DNA of 6,921 nucleotides from Pseudomonadota bacterium (GCA_023391905.1 JAEWAD010000010.1:1-6921), one strand, 5' to 3'; counted from the stretch's first letter, positions 1 through 5,496 are shown. Translations and numbers: made by a program. The notes: generated by a model from the sequence alone, not told the origin.

Positions 1-950
1 AAATTGCCGGGTTGGTTAATCACCCCCTGCGCGCACTGGGCGCCCCGGCCCTCGATCGTCGCCGAGCCCATATGCGGCAGCAGCACCGCCCGGCCCTTGG
101 CGGCGAGGCGCACCAGCTTCGGGTTGACCGCCGGCTCGTGCTCGAAAACGTCGAGGCCGGCGCCGGCGATCGCCCCGGTCTCGAGCAGCCTGGCCAGCGC
201 CGTCTCGTCGACCACGTCGCCGCGCGCCGTGTTGACGATATAGGCCTCGGGCCGCATCAGCTTCAGCCGCCGCTCCGACAGCAGGTGGTAGGTGCCGGGC
301 GTGCGCGGGCAGTTGACCGAGATGATGTCCATGCGGGCGAGCATCTGGTCGAGGCTGTCCCAGTAGGTTGCCTCCAGCCCTTCCTCGATCGAGGCCGGCA
401 GGCGATGGCGGTTGTGATAGTGGATCGACAGGCCGAACGCCTTGGCGCGACGGGCCACCGCCTGGCCGATGCGGCCCATGCCGACGATGCCGAGACGCTT
501 GCCGGCCATGCGGCGGCCGAGCATCCAGGTCGGCGACCAGCCGGCCCAGTCATGGTCCGGGGTCAGCACGCGCGCGCCCTCGACGAGGCGGCGCGGCACG
601 GCGAGGATCAGCGCCATCGTCATGTCGGCGGTGTCGTCGGTCAGCACGCCGGGCGTGTTGGTGACGGTGATGCCGCGCGCCTGCGCCGTCTCGACGTCGA
701 TATGGTCGAAGCCGTTCGAGAAGCTGGCGATCAGCTTCAGCTGCTCGCCGGCCTCGGCGATGATGTGGCCGTCGATGCGGTCGGTGACGGTCGGCACCAG
801 CACGTCGGCGGTCTTGACCGCCTCGATCAGCTCGGCCGGGGTCATCGGCCGGTCGTCGATGTTGAGGCGCGTGTCGAACAATTCGCGCATCCGCGTTTCG
901 ACGGCATCCGGCAGCCGCCGGGTGACGATGACGAGCGGCTTCTTCTTCAT
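1..950 (-). CDS. D-2-hydroxyacid dehydrogenase, glyoxylate/hydroxypyruvate reductase (D-glycerate dehydrogenase) type; 3' end cut off
   Basis: Cytosolic NAD(P)H-dependent oxidoreductase, probably reducing glyoxylate or hydroxypyruvate to glycolate or D-glycerate. The window shows 316 codons; the family is usually about 320-335 residues, so only the last few are missing. Visible: N-terminal substrate-binding half (1-105) with SNGFDHID at 78-85; Rossmann core with GMGRIG at 157-162; then YHNRHRLP at 178-185, whose arginines suggest (inference) NADPH preference; TARG with catalytic Arg243; the FEHEP segment with catalytic Glu272; PHMGSAT with catalytic His293. All three catalytic residues are present. 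The ATG at 948-950 was chosen because the MKKKPLVIVTRRLP start matches the family, with a GGAG about 14 nt upstream. Residues 303-316 diverge from the usual family sequence but stay in frame and keep an Asn (312) where the family has one. It is divergent from the SH3 gene. Exact substrate is unproven. Confidence 0.9.
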   Translation of the reverse strand, partial: MKKKPLVIVTRRLPDAVETRMRELFDTRLNIDDRPMTPAELIEAVKTADVLVPTVTDRIDGHIIAEAGEQLKLIASFSNGFDHIDVETAQARGITVTNTPGVLTDDTADMTMALILAVPRRLVEGARVLTPDHDWAGWSPTWMLGRRMAGKRLGIVGMGRIGQAVARRAKAFGLSIHYHNRHRLPASIEEGLEATYWDSLDQMLARMDIISVNCPRTPGTYHLLSERRLKLMRPEAYIVNTARGDVVDETALARLLETGAIAGAGLDVFEHEPAVNPKLVRLAAKGRAVLLPHMGSATIEGRGAQCAQGVINQPGN

Positions 951-1138
951 CCGGCGGCCTCTCCGTTGAGAGCTCCTTAACCATGGAGCGTCACACTGGC
1001 GGCGACGGCTGATGAACCCGTCGCTGCGTCTCTCGATCCTCTACCAGACGGCCGGCAATCGCAAAATGGGCGATCGCACGCGCTTCCGGAAAGAACCCTC
1101 GGCTCGCAGCGACGGCGATGGAAAGGGGTGAAGAAGCG

Positions 1139-1729
1139 ATGATTGTGGCGGCGCTCAAGGGAATGTCTCGTCGGCTGGCGCGGGTGCGACCCGCGACTTC
1201 GGCTCTCGCATTCGCTGTTACCGCGGCCATGCTGATCGTGGCGCAGCCGGCCGAGACGGCGTCCGCCCAGGGCGCCGCCGGCGCCGCGCCGAAGCTCGGC
1301 CCGAGCGGCCTGCCGCTGCCGCGTTTCGTCTCGCTCAAGGCCGGTCGCGTCAATGTCCGCGTCGGCCCCGGCCAGGGCTACAAGGTCTCCTGGGTGTTCA
1401 CTCGCTCCGGCCTGCCGGTCGAGATCGTGCAGGAATTCGACAACTGGCGCCGCATCCGCGATTCCGACGGCACCGAGGGCTGGGTTTTCCACAGCCTGCT
1501 CGTCGGCAAGCGCACCGCCGTGATCGCGCCCTGGCAGGACGGCGATCCGCTGCCGATCCGCGTCTCGCCGAACGACACCGCCGAGATCTCGGCCTATCTG
1601 CAGCCGAAGGTCGTGTCGCAGGTTTCCGAATGCGACAAGGGCTGGTGCCGGTTGACCGACAAGCGCTTCCGCGGCTGGATCAAGCAGACCAATCTCTGGG
1701 GCGTCTACCCGGACGAGACCATCGACTGA
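1139..1729 (+). CDS. Exported tandem SH3-domain (SH3_4 type) protein
   Basis: Predicted periplasmic protein of 196 residues with two bacterial SH3 units, a family (SH3_4) common in alphaproteobacteria and thought to bind cell-wall or protein ligands; its specific role is unknown. A Sec signal peptide is visible: basic residues 7-17, hydrophobic stretch 21-35, likely cleavage after ASA at 41-43. The first SH3 unit spans about 62-122 (RVNVRVGPG at 70-78, then NWRRIRDSDG and GWV); the second spans about 127-190 (PLPIRVSP, GWCRL, GWIKQTNLWG). The only cysteines, 165 and 170, could form a disulfide in the periplasm (inference). An in-frame ATG at 1118 would add seven residues but has no ribosome site; the ATG at 1139 is preceded by AAGGGG and GAAGAAG. 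It is followed by a strong terminator, so it is probably monocistronic. No clear promoter was found in the 188 bp shared with the divergent dehydrogenase gene. Confidence 0.85.
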   Translation: MIVAALKGMSRRLARVRPATSALAFAVTAAMLIVAQPAETASAQGAAGAAPKLGPSGLPLPRFVSLKAGRVNVRVGPGQGYKVSWVFTRSGLPVEIVQEFDNWRRIRDSDGTEGWVFHSLLVGKRTAVIAPWQDGDPLPIRVSPNDTAEISAYLQPKVVSQVSECDKGWCRLTDKRFRGWIKQTNLWGVYPDETID

Positions 1730-1770
1730 GGTTTTCTAGGGGCTGGCCCGTGCCAGCGGACCCTCGCCCG

Positions 1771-1802
1771 GCCCTCTCCCGCATGCGGGTGAGGGCTTTT
1801 TT
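1771..1802 (+). terminator. Rho-independent terminator of the SH3-domain gene
   Basis: A hairpin pairs 1771-1776 (GCCCTC) with 1791-1796 (GAGGGC) and, past one T-T mismatch, 1778-1782 with 1785-1789, followed directly by six T at 1797-1802. It lies about 40 nt after the SH3 gene stop codon. The CCCGCATGCGGG core resembles a motif widely repeated between genes in proteobacteria, so it may be a recycled repeat. Confidence 0.85.
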
Positions 1803-1849
1803 CCGTGCTTGCTTGGCCTTTCCGGGGAGGAGAGCCGTGCACGGCACCG

Positions 1850-1890
1850 CCACCATGCTGAGGCGGTCCGAAGGCCTGTCTCGAAGCAGG
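1850..1890. repeat. Degenerate single unit related to the 2154-2312 repeat
   Basis: CCACCATGCTGAGG at 1850-1863 matches 12 of 14 bases of the CCATCATCCTGAGG arm of the larger repeat, and CTCGAAGCAGG at 1880-1890 matches 10 of 11 bases of its CTCGAAGGAGG arm, in the same order and at similar spacing (16 against 19 bases). The central hairpin is poorly kept and there is no inverted partner nearby. It is probably an eroded relic. Confidence 0.4.
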
Positions 1891-1938
1891 CAGGCTTTCG
1901 TGCGTGGATAGGCCGCCCTCAGGCCGTCCCATTCTCCG

Positions 1939-2071
1939 CCGTCATTCCTGCGAAAGCAGGAATCCATGCCGCCGCGAGGCGCGAAACGCCGCGTCGTCAT
2001 TGCCATCAAGCCGGCCGCCGGAATAGTCGGGGTCAAGGATGACTGGATCCCTGCTTTCGCAGGGATGACGG
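1939..2071. repeat. REPIN-like element A: inverted pair of 28-bp hairpin repeats
   Basis: Unit 1 (1939-1966) contains the stem ATTCCTGC-GAAA-GCAGGAAT; unit 2 (2044-2071) is the same 28-bp sequence inverted, with stem ATCCCTGC-GAAA-GCAGGGAT. The units differ at only two positions, which are the two partners of one base pair (T-A becomes C-G), so both hairpins stay perfect. The CGTCATTCC...GGAATCCA pattern is a well-known class of dispersed intergenic repeat in alphaproteobacteria. Between the units are 77 bp, including a small GGCG-CGAAA-CGCC hairpin at 1978-1990. The element encodes nothing; such pairs are typically mobilised in trans by REP-associated (RAYT) transposases, none of which is visible here. 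Confidence 0.75.
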
Positions 2072-2153
2072 TGGAGCGCGTTGCGTGAAGCTTGGCCATG
2101 GCGGGTGAGAGATCCGCTGTCCCGTCCTCCGCCCCTCCCGACCGATCGGCTCG

Positions 2154-2312
2154 CTCGGCCATCATCCTGAGGTGCTTCGCGCCAGCGAAGCCTCGAAGGA
2201 GGATCCAGCGGATCACCGGGGCCGGCGCAATTCCTGACAGCCTCGCCAGGAGCGCTCCCTGGACCCTCCTTCGAGGCCCGGCTCCGCCGGGCACCTCAGG
2301 ATGATGGCCGAG
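2154..2312. repeat. REPIN/MITE-like element B: inverted pair with 22-bp perfect terminal repeats
   Basis: The ends 2154-2175 and 2291-2312 are perfect 22-bp inverted repeats beginning CTCGGCCATCATCCTGAGG. Each half (2154-2208 and 2259-2312) folds into its own hairpin. In the left half GCTTCGC pairs with GCGAAGC around GCCA; in the right half GCCCGGC pairs with GCCGGGC around GGA. The flanking GAGG/CCTC and the CTCGAAGGAGG segment are kept in both. The stems thus differ in sequence but keep full pairing. About 50 bp of unrelated sequence (2209-2258) separate the halves. No coding capacity. Repeats of this CATCCTGAGG...CTCGAAGGA style are common between genes in Bradyrhizobium-like genomes (recollection, not searched). 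Confidence 0.75.
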
Positions 2313-2417
2313 TCTGGGGACTTCGGCGTCGAAGATCGCCCGGTCTGCGATCGGTCCCGCGCCGGCGCCATGCGCCCCGATTTGTGCCTTGCGACGGCAC
2401 TTCACATCATCGCGCGC

Positions 2418-2456
2418 AAACAAAAACGCCGCGCGGCTGGGCCGGCGCGGCGTTTT
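2418..2456 (-). terminator. Rho-independent terminator of irr
   Basis: A 12-bp perfect stem pairs 2423-2434 with 2445-2456 (AAAACGCCGCGC on the plus strand) around a 10-nt loop. Read on the minus strand it is followed by a T-rich tract, TTTTTGTTTG. It begins 22 nt after the irr stop codon. The stem is also flanked by TTTT on the plus side, so it may stop transcription in both directions. Confidence 0.85.
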
Positions 2457-2478
2457 CAGAAATCGAAAAAGTCTGAAC

Positions 2479-2946
2479 TCAGTTGTCGATACGGCGCAGG
2501 CGCACGACGATGTCGACGCGGGTGATCTCCATGCCCTCGGGCGGGACGGGGACGTCCTCGACGCGCAGCGTCGACATCGGGATGTCGAGCACGCGGTTCT
2601 CGCCTTCGATGAAGAAGTGGTGGTGGTCGTCGACATTGGTGTCGAAATAGGTCTTCGAGCCGTCGACCGCGACTTCGCGCAGGAGGCCCGCCTCGGTGAA
2701 CTGGTGCAGCGTGTTGTAGACGGTGGCGAGCGACACCGGCACGCGGTGGTTCATCGCCTCCTCGTGCAGGCCCTCGGCCGAGATGTGCCGGTTGCCCTGC
2801 TCGAACAGGAGCTCGGCCAGCGCCAGACGCTGGCGGGTCGGACGCAGGCCCGCGGCGCGCAGCATGACACGGACTTCCGAAGCCTTCTTGTCGGCGGTCC
2901 GGGTTGCTTTCCTGGCAAGGTCGATGCGCATGGGCGGTTCGTCCAT
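2479..2946 (-). CDS. irr: Iron response regulator Irr (Fur family), cysteine-free
   Basis: Fur-superfamily transcription factor that in alphaproteobacteria senses iron through haem status and binds ICE operators of haem, iron-uptake and iron-storage genes. Of 155 residues, 24-95 form the winged-helix DNA-binding part (AGLRPTRQRLALAELLF at 32-48; recognition region VPVSLATVYNTLHQF at 69-83) and 96-155 the dimerisation part. The Irr hallmarks SKTYFDTNV at 97-105 and the triple histidine 108-110 are present. There is no cysteine at all: no GCPWHDV-type haem regulatory motif and no structural zinc cysteines as in classical Fur. The ATG at 2946 was chosen because an in-frame TTG at 3006 lies at the predicted transcription start and lacks a ribosome site; the ribosome site at 2946 is weak too, and an ATG at 2931 is another option. 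argG lies upstream on the same strand. Identity as Irr rather than Fur is fairly sure. Confidence 0.88.
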   Translation of the reverse strand: MDEPPMRIDLARKATRTADKKASEVRVMLRAAGLRPTRQRLALAELLFEQGNRHISAEGLHEEAMNHRVPVSLATVYNTLHQFTEAGLLREVAVDGSKTYFDTNVDDHHHFFIEGENRVLDIPMSTLRVEDVPVPPEGMEITRVDIVVRLRRIDN

Positions 2947-3009
2947 ATCTTCGCGTTTTAATTCATTGACCGGCCCCGTCTCCGGGTGGGAGGCGGGGTC
3001 GACCAAGAT

Positions 3010-3038
3010 AACCTAACTCTAAAATGAAGCTTTAGCAA
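3010..3038 (-). promoter_or_regulatory. Candidate irr promoter
   Basis: Minus-strand TTGCTA (3038-3033), 17 bp, then TAGGTT (3015-3010), placing transcription start near 3003 with a leader of about 57 nt to the ATG at 2946. Within it TTTAGAG (about 3023-3017) matches six of seven bases of an Irr half-site, but the second half-site is not there, so autoregulation is only a possibility. The hexamers are moderate matches. Confidence 0.35.
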
Positions 3039-3087
3039 CAGACCGTTGAAAACGGCCGGAAACCGCGCTTCCGAGTGTCAGTCCGGC

Positions 3088-4302
3088 TCAGCCCAGCTTC
3101 TTGCGGGCCGCGAGCGTGCGCAGGCGGAGCGCGTTCAGGCGGATGAAGCCGGCCGCGTCCTTCTGGTCGTAGGCGCCGCGATCGTCCTCGAAGGTGACGA
3201 GCGCGTCGGAATAGAGCGACTTCGGCGACGAGCGGCCGACGACGATGGTGTTGCCCTTGTAGAGCTTCAGCCGCACCGTGCCCTCGACATGCTCCTGGCT
3301 CTTGTCGATCAGCGCCTGCAGCATCTCGCGCTCCGGGGCGAACCAGAAGCCGTAATAGATCAGCTCCGCGTAGCGGGGCATGATCGAATCCTTGAGATGC
3401 GCCGCCTCGCGGTCGAGCGTGATGCTCTCGATGGCGCGGTGGGCGGCGAGCAGGATGGTGCCGCCGGGCGTCTCGTAGATGCCGCGCGACTTCATGCCGA
3501 CGAAGCGGTTCTCGACCAGGTCGATGCGGCCGATGCCGTTGTCGCGGCCGAGTTCGTTCAGCTTGGTCAGGATGGTTGCCGGCGACATGTGCACGCCGTT
3601 GATCGAGACGGCGTCGCCCTTCTCGAAACCGATCTCGACATAGGTCGCCTCGTCCGGGGCGTCCTCGGGCGCCACGGTGCGCATGAAGACGTAGGGCGGG
3701 GCCTCCTGCGCCGGGTCTTCCAGAACCTTGCCCTCGGAGGAGGAGTGCAGCAGGTTGGCGTCGACGGAGAACGGCGCCTCGCCGCGCTTGTCCTTCGGAA
3801 CCGGGATCTGGTTCTTCTCGGCGAAGTCGAGCAGGTCGGTGCGCGACTTGAACTGCCACTCGCGCCAGGGCGCGATCACCTTGATGTTCGGATCGAGCGC
3901 ATAGGCCGAGAGCTCGAAGCGGACCTGGTCGTTGCCCTTGCCGGTGGCGCCATGGGCGACGGCGTCGGCGCCGGTCTCATGCGCGATCTCGACCAGGCGC
4001 TTGGCGATCAGCGGCCGGGCGATCGAGGTGCCGAGCAGGTAGGTGCCCTCGTAGAGCGCGTTGGCGCGGAACATCGGGAACACGAAGTCGCGGACGAATT
4101 CCTCGCGCAGATCCTCGATGTAGATCTGCTGGATGCCCATCATCTCGGCCTTGCGGCGGGCCGGGTCGAGCTCCTCGCCCTGGCCGAGGTCGGCCGTGAA
4201 GGTCACGACTTCGGCGCCGTACTCGAGCTGGAGCCATTTCAGGATGATGGAGGTGTCGAGCCCGCCCGAATAGGCGAGGACGACCTTCTTGACATCGGAC
4301 AT
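3088..4302 (-). CDS. argG: Argininosuccinate synthase
   Basis: Cytosolic enzyme that joins citrulline and aspartate with ATP cleavage to AMP and pyrophosphate, the penultimate step of arginine synthesis. The 404 residues match the usual length of about 400. The N-terminal ATP pyrophosphatase P-loop AYSGGLDTS is at 10-18; the substrate-binding EGTYLLGTSIARP is at 85-97, and the signature GATGKGNDQVRFE at 118-130. The catalytic/tetramerisation domain follows (APWREW, KRGEAPFSVDANLLHSSSEG, KSRGIYETPGGT), and the frame is intact to its TGA. The start matches family members (MSDVKKVVLAYSGG), with GGAA about 10 nt upstream as a modest ribosome site. It has its own near-consensus promoter (4338-4366). 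No strong U-tract terminator follows; a short CCGTT-GAA-AACGG hairpin (3044-3056) overlaps the region before the irr promoter, so some read-through into irr is possible. It has no metabolic link to the iron genes on either side. Confidence 0.98.
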   Translation of the reverse strand: MSDVKKVVLAYSGGLDTSIILKWLQLEYGAEVVTFTADLGQGEELDPARRKAEMMGIQQIYIEDLREEFVRDFVFPMFRANALYEGTYLLGTSIARPLIAKRLVEIAHETGADAVAHGATGKGNDQVRFELSAYALDPNIKVIAPWREWQFKSRTDLLDFAEKNQIPVPKDKRGEAPFSVDANLLHSSSEGKVLEDPAQEAPPYVFMRTVAPEDAPDEATYVEIGFEKGDAVSINGVHMSPATILTKLNELGRDNGIGRIDLVENRFVGMKSRGIYETPGGTILLAAHRAIESITLDREAAHLKDSIMPRYAELIYYGFWFAPEREMLQALIDKSQEHVEGTVRLKLYKGNTIVVGRSSPKSLYSDALVTFEDDRGAYDQKDAAGFIRLNALRLRTLAARKKLG

Positions 4303-4337
4303 TTTAGGCCGTTTCCGCGAAGTGAAGGATGGCAGCG

Positions 4338-4366
4338 CTTATAGTATGCGCGCCCGGGGGCGGCAA
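4338..4366 (-). promoter_or_regulatory. argG promoter
   Basis: On the minus strand TTGCCG (4366-4361), a 17-bp spacer, then TATAAG (4343-4338): a close match to the housekeeping sigma consensus with ideal spacing. Predicted start is near 4331, giving a leader of about 29 nt to the argG ATG, too short for a riboswitch or leader-peptide attenuator. No repeated ARG-box-like operator was recognised. Confidence 0.65.
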
Positions 4367-4459
4367 CCGCGGCCCGGTTTGCCCGGACGTCCTGTCGCGG
4401 CCGGGCGAAAAATGCATCGGTGCCGCGGCAGGGTGGTGTCCCGTCGCGGCGCCGGCGCT

Positions 4460-4480
4460 GCCGGCGGCCAGGCCGCCGGC
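4460..4480. terminator. GC-only palindrome after bfr, possible terminator
   Basis: A perfect 10-bp inverted repeat, GCCGGCGGCC and GGCCGCCGGC, around a single A, 11 nt past the bfr stop codon. It should form a very stable hairpin, but no T-run follows in the minus direction, so it is an atypical terminator or a 3'-end stabiliser. Confidence 0.4.
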
Positions 4481-4490
4481 CGCGTTCGGG

Positions 4491-4976
4491 CTACTCGGCC
4501 TCGTTGCTCGGGGCCGCCTGCAGCTGGTAGTAGAATTCCTTGCCGAGGTCGTTGAGCAGGCCGAGCTGCGTCTCGAGGAAGTCGATATGGCCTTCCTCGT
4601 CGTGCATCAGCTCCTCGAACAGCGCCATCGAGACATAGTCGCCGGCGGCGTGGCAAACGTCGCGGCCTTCCTTGTAGTAGTTGCGCGCCGTGTATTCGCC
4701 GCGCAGATCCGCCTCGAGGACTTCCTTGACGTTCTGGCCGATCTCGAGCGGGTCGAGCACCTGCAGGTTGGGGAAGCCTTCGAGGAAGATGATGCGCGCG
4801 ATCAGCTTGTCGGCGTGGTGCATCTCCTCGATCGACTCGGCCCGTTCCTTCTTGGCGAGCTTGGTGTAGCCCCAGTCCTCGGTCAGCCGGTAATGCAGCC
4901 AGTACTGGTTGACGGCCGTCAGCTCGAGGCGCAGCGCCCGGTTGAGATATTCGATGACCTTCGCGTCGCCCTTCAT
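4491..4976 (-). CDS. bfr: Bacterioferritin (haem-containing iron store)
   Basis: 24-subunit cytosolic cage that oxidises Fe(II) at a dinuclear ferroxidase centre and stores it as ferric mineral. The 161 residues are the normal length. All ferroxidase ligands are present at canonical positions: Glu18, Glu51, His54, Glu94, Glu127, His130. The haem ligand Met52 and the conserved Tyr25 are also present, so it is the catalytic haem-binding type rather than a structural-only subunit. The start MKGDAKVIEYLN is the family start; AAAGGA at 4989-4984, 7 nt before the ATG, is a good ribosome site. Its partner bfd lies upstream on the same strand, 89 bp away, but bfr has its own promoter (5011-5039) and an Irr-type operator (4989-5005) at the predicted start site. 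Irr control of bfr is known in several rhizobia; here it is inferred from the site. Confidence 0.97.
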   Translation of the reverse strand: MKGDAKVIEYLNRALRLELTAVNQYWLHYRLTEDWGYTKLAKKERAESIEEMHHADKLIARIIFLEGFPNLQVLDPLEIGQNVKEVLEADLRGEYTARNYYKEGRDVCHAAGDYVSMALFEELMHDEEGHIDFLETQLGLLNDLGKEFYYQLQAAPSNEAE

Positions 4977-4988
4977 GACGGCATCCTT

Positions 4989-5005
4989 TCTGGAATGGTT
5001 CTAAA
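4989..5005 (-). promoter_or_regulatory. Irr-binding iron control element (ICE) at bfr
   Basis: On the minus strand TTTAGAA-CCA-TTCCAGA fits the ICE pattern TTTAGAA-N3-TTCTAAA: 7 of 7 in the first half-site and 5 of 7 in the second. It covers about +1 to +17 relative to the start predicted from the promoter, a position suited to repression, and reaches the ribosome site. A 7-bp inverted repeat, GGTTCTA (4997-5003) and TAGAACC (5015-5021), links its upper half to the -10 region, where a second weaker half-site may lie. Confidence 0.65.
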
Positions 5006-5010
5006 GAGAG

Positions 5011-5039
5011 ACGATAGAACCAGAATTCCGGAACGTCAA
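5011..5039 (-). promoter_or_regulatory. bfr promoter
   Basis: Minus-strand TTGACG (5039-5034), a 17-bp spacer, then TATCGT (5016-5011). The -35 matches 5 of 6 of the sigma-70 consensus and spacing is ideal. Predicted start is about 5003-5005, at the upstream edge of the ICE. It lies wholly in the bfd-bfr gap, so bfr can be transcribed apart from bfd. Confidence 0.65.
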
Positions 5040-5065
5040 ATGGGGACGTGAAAAAGGCGCGCGGC

Positions 5066-5317
5066 TCAACCGAAGAGGGCGACGTCCTCGCTGTCCTCGG
5101 CGCCGCTGCCGAGCGGCTCGGGACAGGTGATGATGGCGCCGGATTCGGCCAGCAGCCGGCGCACCAGCGCGAAGCAGACGGTGCACTGCGCCTTCATGCC
5201 GAGGGCGCGGTAGACGCGGGCGGGCGTCAACGGACGGCCCGGCGTTTCACGTGCCAGACGCTCGGCGGTCTCGAGGACGACGGCCTTGGTGAGGGTATTG
5301 CAGGAACAGACGATCAT
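5066..5317 (-). CDS. bfd: Bacterioferritin-associated [2Fe-2S] ferredoxin
   Basis: Small cytosolic ferredoxin that in studied systems docks on bacterioferritin and passes electrons to its haem, reducing the ferric core and releasing iron. The 83 residues carry the Bfd cysteine pattern: Cys4-x-Cys6 near the N-terminus and Cys45-x2-Cys48 (QCTVC at 44-48). The spacing between the pairs is several residues longer than in E. coli Bfd, with the extra residues around RETPGRPLTP (23-32), and an acidic tail (70-83) extends the usual length of about 64. The ATG at 5317 gives the family start MIVCSCN; the nearest GGAGG is about 18 nt upstream, too far to be a normal ribosome site. It precedes bfr, which fits the partnership. 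No ICE and only a weak promoter candidate are visible upstream, so its regulation is unclear. Confidence 0.92.
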   Translation of the reverse strand: MIVCSCNTLTKAVVLETAERLARETPGRPLTPARVYRALGMKAQCTVCFALVRRLLAESGAIITCPEPLGSGAEDSEDVALFG

Positions 5318-5454
5318 GGCGGGGGACTGTGGTTGCCTCCGTGGGCTTCCGTTTTGTCAGAGATAGGGCCTCGACACCGCCAACGCCAGCGATGCGCGGC
5401 CCTGATTCCGCAAGTGTCGCATCCGCCGGCGCCGCCGACGGGCCGCTTTCCCGC

Positions 5455-5476
5455 CCGTCATTCGCCCGAATGACGG
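5455..5476. terminator. 10-bp palindrome after coxM, possible terminator or repeat relic
   Basis: CCGTCATTCG (5455-5464) and CGAATGACGG (5467-5476) form a perfect inverted repeat with a 2-base centre, 20 nt past the FAD-subunit stop codon. No T-run follows in the minus direction. Its CCGTCATTC arm equals the outer end of repeat element A at 1939-1947, so it may be a shortened relative. Confidence 0.4.
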
Positions 5477-5496
5477 CGTTTCGATGACGGCGGGCC

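Larger units (their letters stand above)
1730..2478. other. 749-bp gene-free, repeat-rich intergenic region
   Basis: This stretch lies between the converging ends of the SH3 gene (plus) and irr (minus). It contains a terminator for each gene (1771-1802 and 2418-2456), a 133-bp inverted pair of one hairpin repeat (1939-2071), a 159-bp inverted pair of a second, unrelated hairpin repeat (2154-2312), and a degenerate single unit resembling the second (1850-1890). Open frames here run through these palindromes and lack ribosome sites and recognisable domains, so none is called. The parts 2072-2153 and 2313-2417 show nothing recognisable. Confidence 0.8.

Noticed and set aside
12..980. Long plus-strand open frame opposite the dehydrogenase gene
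   Set aside because: Antisense shadow in high-GC DNA; low-complexity Arg/Gly/His-rich translation, while the minus strand has full catalytic motifs.
1680..2636. Minus-strand frame of 318 codons across the intergenic region
   Set aside because: It runs through two palindromic repeat elements, both terminators and the irr 3' end; no ribosome site or domain.
3004..3006. TTG start that would give a 175-residue Irr
   Set aside because: It sits at the predicted transcription start, lacks a ribosome site, and the extra 20 residues resemble no Irr N-terminus.
3010..3038. Full Irr operator upstream of irr
   Set aside because: Only one half-site (TTTAGAG) is present; the partner half matches about 2 of 7 bases.
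3044..3073. Terminator after argG
   Set aside because: Two 5-bp hairpins (3044-3056, 3057-3073) exist but neither has a convincing U-tract; left as a note under argG.
3046..4344. Long plus-strand frame of 432 codons opposite argG
   Set aside because: Mirror of argG codon bias; no recognisable protein family, and argG is complete on the other strand.
4303..4490. Arginine leader peptide or riboswitch before argG
   Set aside because: The predicted leader is only about 29 nt, with no short Arg-rich frame or complex fold.
4329..5051. Plus-strand frame opposite bfr
   Set aside because: Antisense shadow of an intact bacterioferritin gene and crosses its promoter.
5042..5066. Intrinsic terminator between bfd and bfr
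   Set aside because: A run of five T follows GC-rich sequence on the minus strand, but only a 3-bp stem can form before it.
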